Source: Mesaphorura yosii (Eukaryota > Arthropoda > Collembola > Poduromorpha > Tullbergiidae). From it: 64,000 nucleotides of DNA. The stretch covers positions 19,776-83,775 of the forward strand of contig WIXG01000338.1 in NCBI GenBank assembly GCA_009869945.1, read 5' to 3'. This document shows positions 1-10,113 of this stretch, one piece after another. The notes beneath the pieces are model-generated. The model searched no databases. It was not told the origin of the DNA and saw only the letters and a list, made by a program, of their open reading frames with translations. How positions within the stretch are numbered: position 1 is the stretch's first letter; the number at the start of each line of letters is the position of its first letter. A program made the translations under genes and the position numbers.

Positions 1-18
1 AGGTAAACGGAACTCACT

Positions 19-1634
19 GGTGGCAGGAAAGGCACTGAACTGATGACTCGATTTGTCCGTCAAAGATGTCTGAGATGACTGACCGCATGATGACCTTGCT
101 TGGGCGTCCACTAACGTCGTCACTTTGCTCGGAGTCCATGGCTTCATCGTCCCGCTTCCTGGGAATATCTGTTTCTTCGGAGCCATTTCCTGAGTCACAC
201 GTTTCAAACGATTCCGTTTCGGACTCTACAAGACCAAGGATAAAATTCATCAATTTCGTTTCGTTTTTCGTTTGTGTGATATTATTGGTTGTACCATTTT
301 CATTGTCAGATTCCTTGGCAGGTTTGGCATCTTCCAGGAAGAAATGCGGCACTAGCGTCTGCTCCGCTAATGTATCCATGAATAGTCTCAGGAATTCTTG
401 AGCATCATGCTGCTGGAAACCACGGAAGATTGGATGAGCTGTTCGGACTGAGTGCAAGAGTCTCGAAGGCATGACTCCCTTGTTGTATTTAACTCCAGGG
501 GACTCCAGATAAAATTCGCTCAAGAGCCATCGGTAACTTAGCGCGACGAATTTGCCTGGAAAGATACAGAAGTTGCAGTTATAAAATACGCATGCATATT
601 TCGAAAAACATTAATTGTCATACATCACACTTACCACTTAAATCACTACATTCTCCCAAAAGATAGGACGTAAGCGGCGACACAGCTGCGATATTCTGAA
701 GAGCTGAATTCATGAAGCACGTGTTTCCAATATTGTACAGCCCCTTCGGTGGATCCTCCTCGCTTGCAGTGTTGGTCCAAATAGCAGGCATAACTCGGCG
801 CCCTCGAAAATCGTAAAAGACTTCATGGTTGCATTCGTTACACCAGACACGATTTGAAGTGATATTTTCTTGTAACATATGACTTGGATTGTCCTGTAAA
901 ATACATTTTAGGGAATTAGGAATACGTGTCCTTTCTATGTGTCAAATACGCCATCGTACTTGGTAATGAAGTTGAGCATGATTTTCTCCAGCTGCGCCGC
1001 AAAGTGTTAGCTCACAATCTGTGTCAAGGCATTTCCAAAAGTTGACTCGCCTCTTTGAATCACCACCGCCAGCAGTAGTGGACGAAACGTTTGGATCACA
1101 TTGAACACACACCTGTATCTTTGCTCTCTCAGTCAGTGCATTATCACCTTTCCTCTTGGAACGATTTGGTGATTTCTTGGTATTTGAGTTACTAGATAAA
1201 GAACGGGCATCTTCATCAGCGCTTGACTTTAGGGATACATCGTCACTGTTCAAACTGCTAGAAATTGCTGAGACTTGGCTATCGTCGACGTCCCCACAAT
1301 CCGCAGAAGGATTGAAGATAACTGTGGGAACGTCCGATAGCTCTGAACTAGATTCGTCTTCACTCTTGTCCTGTCTTCTAATGGTAGGTATCACAAATGA
1401 AGGCTGTATCGTTTCTGGTGAAATTCGGTCTCCTTCACCACTATAGTAATCATTCTTGGACTCTCGTGATCGTTTCGGAGAAAAGAACGAGTTCGGCACC
1501 GCCGACGCAACTTCGTTTGATGTACTCGAGGGTGAACAAGATCGTGATTTCGCTGGATACAGGAGTTCAATGGTTTTCCGCAGTTTCAGGTGGGGACAAA
1601 AGAAGATTTGCTGACGTTTTTGATTTTGACTCAT
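19..1634 (-). CDS. USP20/USP33-type ubiquitin carboxyl-terminal hydrolase (5' part only)
   Basis: Deubiquitinating cysteine protease, cut by the left window edge. Three exons are visible: 1634-960, 893-635 and 555-19, with matching phases. Exon 1 starts with Cys-Pro-His-Leu and ends in the second half of a ZnF-UBP finger. Exon 2 carries the catalytic Cys box (GLYNIGNTCFMNSALQN). Exon 3 holds FRGFQQHDAQEFLR and, after an acidic insert, ISDIFDGQIESSVQCLSC, the stretch most like USP20/USP33. The rest of the catalytic domain, including the His box, lies outside. Odd feature: about 170 Ser/Asp/Lys-rich residues separate the first zinc-ligand motif from the next Cys pair, where relatives have a short loop. 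USP20/33 act on signalling receptors and ER-associated substrates in animals; this copy's substrate is unknown. USP3/16 membership is less likely given the DIFDG block. Confidence 0.85.
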
Positions 1635-3008
1635 TGTTGATCACTAACTGTCCAGATGTGCCGCTCTACAATCTTGCTTCAATTTTGGAACAAGGAAGGT
1701 TACGGATGCAATTCAGAAACTCGAAGTTATATGTTGGAAATGCGGTCCATAATTGTCCATACAACTCAGTTTAAGTTTCTTGTGAAGCCGCTATCTGAAA
1801 TTCAAAGTACCAAGAATTAAATGTTACAATAAATCATGATATCGCGTCATTTTTGCAAACAACAAGCAACAACTTCGGAACGGATACGAACTGGAATGTG
1901 CCGAAAAACAGGAAATGTCATAAATTCATAGGGTACACACAAAATAATTATTATCGGTCATCAAGTTGAAGTCGAAGAAAAAGAAGTAGTTCTCTACAAA
2001 GTCTGACGTTAATCTTAAACCATAAACTTAAATATTGAATTAACTATGAACAGACAAAAGTACTGGCATGAATTTAAATACCAAGAACTTACCTTAAATT
2101 GTAAATGAACTGGTTAAGGCTGCGGATGAAAGGAAAAGACCCAATCCACTAGACCAACGACGATGCCCTTGAGGCGGACCTGTGCAATGAGCCATTCGTT
2201 ATCAAGAGTCTAATTAAATTAAATTGCCAGTAATTTAATTACCTTTTCCTCAATTAATAATCAGCAAAGCGGCAGTGTTGAACACCAGTGAATGACTTGC
2301 TTTTTCTTCGAGAATGTAGAATCGATCTGGCTTAGAATTATCAATGATCACTAATTTTGGGTATTTTCAACTAAAACTAGATTAATAAAATTTGGCGAGT
2401 GCGATTTAATAGTAAAATGTCACTTTACTATACTCTTGTCGACTCGTATCCTGCTGATGAGTTCCGAGCACCTCGGCCAGTGCCACTGCAAAGCTGAGTG
2501 GCTGAGTCGTCAAGATGAATTTGAGTTGAGCGAGCTCTTTTGCAAAAAGCAGAAGCAAGATACATCGGACACGGGCACAGAAGAGATTCGCAACCTGCCA
2601 AGACAGAAGACACAGAATTTGTGTGCATGCAATAAAAGATGCATTGTTTAGATTATAAAAATGTAAACCTACTTATGAATTCAGAGATTCACACGCAATT
2701 TTGTTGAGACGTTGCGTTGAAGGCTCTTTGCGAATCTGCATCTTTGCGTTTGGATTTTTTGCATGTGTCGTGCCGTAAATGAGATGACACGCACATTTAT
2801 GACGACCAGTTAACACTATTGAGTATCATGACTTGTCATATGTCGCTCGGATTGTAGCTGATGCCGTTGATATTTCCCTGCCACGCGTATCCTTATCAGT
2901 TATTAGCCTTAAGAATCCACGCCCAACGGGAGTTAACCATTTGAAAAGTGCTACGACAGCAGTTTATTTGTACAAAATTAGCATTTTTAAGCATGAACCT
3001 GTGGTGTC
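1635..3008. other. Intergenic region between USP and protease genes
   Basis: No convincing coding exon is visible on either strand. Short open frames near 2430-2650 lack coding-like composition and splice partners. This stretch must hold the USP 5' UTR/promoter and the protease 3' UTR. I see no RNA gene or clear repeat here. Confidence 0.5.
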
Positions 3009-5240
3009 TTATCTGACAAGTGTTTCAGCTTTTCTAACTACGCTGCTAATAAAATCCAGGTAAGCTGTAACTCGTGTGTATGCTGGCGGATTGCCACTGC
3101 CACAGACTTTGGATCCGAACGACACGATTCCCACCTGCACGAACCAGTCGATTGGTTCATCGCCCGGTCTCGACTTCTCCTGTTGAACCCTGTCACGATG
3201 CGACCGTGAGAACACGCACTGGTGCTCTTGGCCGTCTGGAGTCACCGTGGATGGCATACCAGTGCCATCACCAGTGTTTGGCGGGCGACTGAATCTCGCG
3301 AAGAGCGGACCACCGGAGTCGCCAACGCATGGCGACTCGGTCTCCGAGCCTTCGGAGCAAAGTAGGTTGCCAGTCACGAGGTTTCGATAGAATTTACGGC
3401 AGTCAGCGTTTGGAATCACTGGTGCGACTCCTTGCTTAAGGATGGGCTGAATTGATCCGGCATTTTGGTCGAAGACTGAAATTACAAGCAATTGTGCAAT
3501 GCACAATGAACGATGTTAATTTAGCTTCGCAGGTCAGAGACAGAGCCATGATAAGCTAAACCTTTGATCGTCTCGCCCCATCCCAGCGTTGAGAAGTTCC
3601 AGCCGCGGAAACTGTTTCCAATGGAGTAGGCGCTCGGCAAGTAGACTGGCTGGACGAAAGCTTACAACCAAAACAAATTCCATTCAAAATGAGCTAGCTG
3701 GTCAATGTGGCGCTGTAAAGACTTACCGTTGACATGGACCTTGTGGTTAAGTCGTACAATCGCAATGTCATTGGCTGCTGTGAATGCGTTGTATCGTGGA
3801 TGCTGAATAATTTGCTTCGTGTCATTTACAAGTTGATATTGTCGAGGCTCGTCGTTCTTGGTCATGTCGTGGACTCCAAAATACATCCCCACTTGCTTTG
3901 CACTGAAACGGGATACGAGTTTGCGAGAATAAACAAAATTGCGGACACATCTGCAAAATAGACTTTATCACTTTACCCGTTTGTACAATGGGCCGCCGTA
4001 AGAACGTGCTTGTCGTCAATGAGAGAGCCACCGCAGAACACGCCTTCGTCAAACACCATTGCGACCATAAACGGATACTGATGCGGGACAACTTCCGAGC
4101 CTCCAATGATTTTGGGCACGACCTTCTCCTTTGACGATTTGAGCACGATTCCAATTGGAATGTCGCCCGTGCTCTCGGGTGGCAGCGTGACTGGAACGTA
4201 GTCGCAAAGCGCGGAAATGTCGCTTCCGTCACCGCTTTGTATGACTGAGCCGTTGATGGAGTCCAGTGGCGTATCTGCGACAGCAGCGCCTTGTGGAGGC
4301 GGTTCCACTTCGGGTTTGACGACGTAAGCCATTTTGAAGCCTCGGTAGTTGAAAAAGTCGAGGGACGTGGCCAGGCGGATCACCAGCTTGTTAGTTTTAC
4401 TCTCCAGTGTGATTGGAGCGAGACGATTCATGTCTCCAGTGAACCTGTCGAATTTATTCAAAAGCGTGCCATGCCATGATGTGTAAATCCACTGAATTGA
4501 GGATCCTGTGTCAATACCGGTAAAATGTGTCCCAGTTTCCGTCAAGCGACACGATGAGATAGTCGAAGAAGTAGAAAAACCATGGCTGAGTCACCAGATC
4601 GAAGAATGTGGCCCTTATTAATGTGTCCGGAGCGCTCTAAAGACATTAACCACTTACAAGGATGGAAATCAGTGAATTGGATGGTATTCTACCTCAATTG
4701 TCCATTGACAGCGCAAACCAGGTGCATAATTGTCTGGGTACGAAGGCGAAGTCACGATTCCATTGGACCCAGTCATTTGATTCGTAATCAAGAAATTGCA
4801 GTCTAGGATTCCGTTTCATAAATTCATTACAAATTATAATATCGAGGTTTGTATCTGAGGTTTGATGCGTGTAATATAGTGTGGTATGAGTTATGTTACC
4901 TGCTTGTGGCATGAATTGAGTATCGGTATACTTTGCTCGTTCCATTCCATGATATTCTGGGTTCGGAAATAACTCCAGTGGCAAATCTTGTCCGAATATG
5001 TTATTTATCTTTACTTTGGACAGCGCGTTCCAAAGTTTGCTACCGGGTTTCGTCTCTTCTGCCTGAAATTCAGCAACACTCATGGAAGTCATTTGGGAGG
5101 GCCAATGGAGTATCTTCTATTGAGTTGGCTTAACTGCACTATTGTGAACAGAGATGAACGGGCTCGAGTGCGAAACTTACCTGCACAAGAATTAACCCGC
5201 AAAGAAGCAGCGGTACAAAGCAGGAAGTCACTTCTGTCAT
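3009..5240 (-). CDS. Secreted CUB-domain trypsin-fold serine protease
   Basis: Eight exons with consistent phases: 5240-5181, 5062-4900, 4802-4693, 4636-4518, 4444-3977, 3902-3727, 3660-3562 and 3475-3009. Exon 1 is a signal peptide (MTEVTSCFVPLLLCGLILVQ). Exons 3-5 make a CUB domain (GIVTSPSYPDNYAPG, FFDYLIVSLDG, RGFKMAYVV). A linker leads to the activation site (PKIIGG) and a peptidase S1 domain with His (LTAAHC), Asp (NDIAIVRL) and Ser (CVGDSGGP). The residue at the primary specificity position, six before the catalytic Ser, is Ser rather than Asp, which argues against trypsin-like Arg/Lys specificity. The domain also has a long Pro/Gly/charged insert between DSGGP and the final VSFGS strand. 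A 73-nt intron (4445-4517) splits the CUB domain; without it the frame stops. Such enzymes act extracellularly in digestion, immunity or venom; the sequence does not say which. Confidence 0.88.
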
Positions 5241-5840
5241 GATTCGATGCTTGCTCGATGTCCCGGGCACGAATTTCGCGAAGGTAGCACTTTCAGTAAC
5301 TGATCTCGATGGGTTGGAAGTTGGGAGCACATAATCAATGCAGCACTAACCAGTTAACGTGTTGTCATTAAACATTCGGCAATAATCTAGAATGTATCTC
5401 GGTCAGACTACATTTGCAGGTGTGCTAGGTTATGTTCACGCCATGACTGTCACCAATCGCCATTAAAGGAAAGTTGGATGTAAATGAGCATCAGTGTGGT
5501 GCTTTTTCGTTTCAGATGGCCAAGTGTTTGACAGATGTGCAATGTTCAATTTTATTCGCTACTCCACTAAATGTAAAACAACAAAATGCGGCATACGCGC
5601 GTGAAATCTCACGCGTTCCCCATTTGGCTTTTTGGATTCATGTTAACAGGTCAATTTCCTGACCTCAACAGTAAATGCAAAACAGTAACTACTTTTCTCT
5701 CTCGCTGCTCGTAAAAAATAACAGGTACATAAATATGATTCATTTTGACCAACCCCTGAGAGCCGTGAGTTAAGTGAGCTAGATACATCGGTTATTGGCA
5801 AATTGGAGTATCACTCGATTGACTAACTGCGTTTCTAATT
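5241..5840. other. Intergenic region
   Basis: Upstream region of the protease gene and 3' flank of the FDX2 gene. The open frame at 5474-5662 (+) has no recognisable domain or splice context, so I do not call it a gene. No repeat or RNA gene is evident. Confidence 0.45.
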
Positions 5841-6785
<945 letters not shown>

Positions 6786-7166
6786 GTTACTATCAACTCA
6801 AACTTAGAAACCAAGAAGAATGAGCAAAGATCAATAAATTCACCTCAGTTAATTCGGTGTCAATGTCCACGTCCGCGCTATACGGAAAAGAATCTTTCAA
6901 GCATATCGCAGTTAGTCTTTTAAATCTCCGACGAACGCGCGGAACCGAACTTCCCACTTTGTTGATACTTTCACAAATAAACGTGACGCAATTGAGATTA
7001 ATACGATTAGAATTGATGAATCACATTAATTCGAGTGTGGATGTGGAATCAATTCTATAAATAAAAGGGCCAGTGCCAATCCTTTCCAAGCTTAGTCGCC
7101 GAAACACTTTGTTATGTGATAGTTCTCGAGTCGCGACTGATGAGATTCAGTCCAATAAGCAGCACC

Positions 7167-7586
7167 ATGAAAGTAATAAGTTTAATTTTAGCGTTGGCAG
7201 ATTTGTGCCATATTTTCGCCACCGTCGAGTCCGCCTACATCACCACTTCGACTTCAGCCCCCATCCTCTGCCACAAAGGACAAGAGGTCTGTGGCAGCGC
7301 CTGCTACGATCCACAAGCGACGGAGTGCCATGGCGGAAGTGTCCCTTGCCTGAAAGGTGAATCCGTATGCAATCATAGCGTGTGCTACTCGCCGGCGACT
7401 CAATCCTGTTTCATGGAAGAGGCCGAGGGCATTGTCATCATCTGCAATGTCGGAGAGGAGCACTGTGGCTGGTCCTGCTACGACCCGACAAAGCAGGTAT
7501 GCCGAGGCACAGGCGATGACGCGATCGTGTGCGATGCTGACTTTACTAGTGAGGGTAAACAACGACAACAATGTCCAGGAGATTGA
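7167..7586 (+). CDS. Small secreted cysteine-rich protein with repeated C-Y-D-P motifs
   Basis: Single-exon protein of about 139 residues. I prefer the ATG at 7167 over the in-frame one at 7116 because it directly precedes a signal peptide (MKVISLILALADLCHIF). The mature part has three imperfect repeats of about 30 residues, each with a Cys-x-x-Gly start and a Cys-Tyr-x-Pro core: CGSACYDPQATEC, CNHSVCYSPATQSC and CGWSCYDPTKQVC. Even spacing of Cys suggests a disulfide-stabilised extracellular protein. The function is unknown. Similar short CYDP-type modules occur in secreted springtail proteins as far as I recall, but I cannot check that here. Its poly(A) signal abuts the stop codon of the opposing GT17 gene, so the two transcripts probably overlap at their 3' ends. 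Confidence 0.72.
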   Translation: MKVISLILALADLCHIFATVESAYITTSTSAPILCHKGQEVCGSACYDPQATECHGGSVPCLKGESVCNHSVCYSPATQSCFMEEAEGIVIICNVGEEHCGWSCYDPTKQVCRGTGDDAIVCDADFTSEGKQRQQCPGD

Positions 7587-7656
7587 TTCAGTTATTACGT
7601 TCTTTATTATGCGAATTTCTCCATCAGTTGCTTTGACAGTATTCCACGCTTATTGT

Positions 7657-7662
7657 AATAAA
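7657..7662 (+). promoter_or_regulatory. Poly(A) signal of the cysteine-rich gene
   Basis: AATAAA, 71 nt past the stop codon at 7586 and one base before the GT17 stop codon (7664-7666, opposite strand). Cleavage downstream would place the 3' end of the plus-strand mRNA inside the GT17 coding region. Confidence 0.6.
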
Positions 7663-7663
7663 A

Positions 7664-8830
7664 TTACTGAGATCGGGCACAGCCTCCAGGTAGCAGGTAC
7701 CTGAACCTATTTGCATTCTCGGTCACATAATTAGGCACAAACATTACAGAATTAGTCTTTGGAATCGGGCCCATGGACGTGAAGAGGTCTTTGAACGTGT
7801 ACGCTTCTGGGTACATGTTAAATATGTCTTCGCCGTTGCATATTCTCTTCTGAATCGCGTCGTACTCCGCCAGCGCCGGATCCGTGAGTCGGTCGGTGTG
7901 CGAATACGCGGCCATCTTGAACACAAAATCGTAGAGGTGTGGAAAGCAGAAGGAGCAGTGCCATCCCGCGTCGATGAGCAAGTAGTCTGAACTTCGGCCA
8001 TGTGAATACCCAAATGATGAGTTGAAGAGTTGGACACGGGGCTTCCAGTTTGAGTTCAGAGTCTGATGGAACTCGAACGAGTAGAGGTAATTCTTGAGCT
8101 GCAGGTGCACCGTGGCAGGGTGCCCATCGCACGTCCTCAGCAGCTCGATCGTCTGCCGCCTCGGGATTTCGTCAATATCGGACACAATTATGAGATCTCC
8201 GTAGTGCGCAACTTCGTGTACCCAGTCGCCCATTCTTCGCCGCATGCGAATTTCGTTGTAGAACGGTGACTGTCCGTCAGGCAGCTGGGAGACGAGGCCG
8301 TCGAACACGTTGTGGCGCATTTTGCCCTTCGCCCATTCGAATTGGTCCATATTTTGCTGTAGGTACAGTTCTTTGGGCTTTCCTGTAAACGTCCGCGTGG
8401 CTTCCAGCACCAGAAACACGTCCACGACGTCCCAAAGCTCCCGCATCCGAATTTCGAGTAGATCCAGCTCTATGCTGAATATAACAGCGTCAATCACTCT
8501 GAAGGCGGCTAATCCTGACTGACCTGGCGACCGGAGTGTCCAGCCATGCAGCTCACACAACGTCGACTTGTTAGCCAGATTGGGCGAGTAATACTGTGGA
8601 ATGATAATGCTGGGCGCTGCGGAGTCCTTGTCCCAAATGGGCCTGGAGAGGTAACCAGCATCACGAACGAGTACCATAAACCTCTTCTGATTCACGGTTA
8701 TCACGACACAAGTTATTAGCACTACAATGACGCAGAATACAATTATGATTGCATCCCGCTTGTGTCGTCGTATGAATTTTCTTGCTGCAATTCCCATCGT
8801 CCACAGTCCGCGTCCAAGTGCCCAAATCAC
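7664..8830 (-). CDS. GT17 family N-acetylglucosaminyltransferase (MGAT3-type)
   Basis: Intronless gene for a 388-residue type II membrane protein of the Golgi. A basic cytoplasmic tail is followed by one membrane anchor (about residues 28-47, IIIVFCVIVVLITCVVITV). The luminal domain is a glycosyltransferase family 17 fold: VIDAVIFSIELDLLEIRM, a Glu-Ala-Thr strand (VFLVLEATRTFTG), the metal-binding DIDEIP and the WHCSFC region. In vertebrates MGAT3 adds the bisecting GlcNAc to the core mannose of N-glycans. The protein is shorter than human MGAT3 because the stem is short; the catalytic region looks complete. An ATG 33 nt downstream could also serve as start. Activity as a true bisecting enzyme in arthropods is inference from family only. 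Absence of introns, unlike all multi-domain neighbours, could reflect an old retrocopy. Confidence 0.88.
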   Translation of the reverse strand: MIWALGRGLWTMGIAARKFIRRHKRDAIIIVFCVIVVLITCVVITVNQKRFMVLVRDAGYLSRPIWDKDSAAPSIIIPQYYSPNLANKSTLCELHGWTLRSPGQSGLAAFRVIDAVIFSIELDLLEIRMRELWDVVDVFLVLEATRTFTGKPKELYLQQNMDQFEWAKGKMRHNVFDGLVSQLPDGQSPFYNEIRMRRRMGDWVHEVAHYGDLIIVSDIDEIPRRQTIELLRTCDGHPATVHLQLKNYLYSFEFHQTLNSNWKPRVQLFNSSFGYSHGRSSDYLLIDAGWHCSFCFPHLYDFVFKMAAYSHTDRLTDPALAEYDAIQKRICNGEDIFNMYPEAYTFKDLFTSMGPIPKTNSVMFVPNYVTENANRFRYLLPGGCARSQ

Positions 8831-10113
8831 AGTTCAAGAATTCGAGAATGAGGTTGCAGCGTAGTTGTGGTTTGACTGCATTGTTTATAGAGCGGAGGCT
8901 GCGGTGAACTGCCAGGACGGAAGAGTTTCGCAAATACTTATCAGTTCTACGTAATCCTGACTAATGATTGCACGTATCTTTTATGAAATCAGAAGTGGTA
9001 TGCAAATAGACCTGCAAATATACGCGTGTACCTGCTGCTCCGAGATAAATGGAAATGGCAAGGATGATTTCGATTTCATTCGACATGGCCATGGAATTCG
9101 TAAACAAAAGCATGCTTCGTGTACCGCATCCCGCATGTTTTTGGCATTTGCGCAAATGCTGTTAGCTATTTTTAGAAAATCGCAATCCCGCATCAACTTT
9201 ACATTAAACCGCTACAGACCGTTCATCTATTTCGATGAGCTAAATCTGAGAATCATTCAGTACTGATGATTTCACTGATGTACTACAGCAATCATTCAGT
9301 CGGATACTTGGCTTGGCTTGTCGTATGCCATGTACAAAAATTTCAACGACCTTTCAATTGCGCCGGAATTGTTCCTTCTTTTAATCACTTCCTGCTTTAT
9401 TAGATTTAATTAACAGATCGGTAGAAGAGTCGTATTGGTTGAACGGCTAAAGTATGAGTCTAAGGAAGGCTGACTGTTACATAATAAGTGAGATCCGCAG
9501 TAGAAGTAGAAGTTCACAATCATCGTCAAATCTTTTTTGTTTCAACTTTGGCACAACTAACGCTAATACTACAATGGACAGAAGTGTGCTAGATTAATAA
9601 GGACAGCTTCCTGACGCGTACGCTTACATTAAAATTAGGACATTTTAGTAGGCTACGCTAATGAGATCCGGAATGAGATTCAATTCAAGTTGCGTTGTAT
9701 CGCATCAAAAGTTGTGGCGAGAGTTGAGTATAAAATTCTGAATTACGGAAGTCATACAAGAATAGCGGCATCAAACGTTTCCTCGGTTTTAAGTCCATAA
9801 ATTCACAACACCAATTTAACCTCAGTTTGAACGTCACATTTGTCACAATCAGTATTGTGCTTATTAGTGCTAATCTAACATGCAATCCGTGTACATTAAA
9901 ATAGCTCTTAACGAAGATGGAGGCAACTGGCTGGCTTATTGACTAGTCTAGTCTCACTTATATGCCAAGTCCATGTCCATCTAAGCTCCACTCCGGCTAC
10001 AACACCACGCCTGTCGTCGAACAAATACCTTCGACCCACATTATTTTCTGACTTGATGGACTGAACTGTCTCATAGTTTGTACCACATAATACTAAATTC
10101 GAAACGAAATTTT
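8831..10113. other. Intergenic region
   Basis: Upstream of the GT17 gene and downstream of the WW-CUE gene. Overlapping short frames at about 8960-9270 on both strands show no domain. I see no tRNA, satellite or transposon end. Confidence 0.45.

Noticed and set aside
66-401. Plus-strand open frame opposite the USP gene
   Set aside because: It is the antisense shadow of USP exon 3, whose protein has clear catalytic-domain motifs.
4973-5092. Continuous reading of 4694-5092 as one protease exon
   Set aside because: That frame gives no domain after residue 55. Splitting it at GT 4899 and AG 4803 reveals a CUB domain in another frame.
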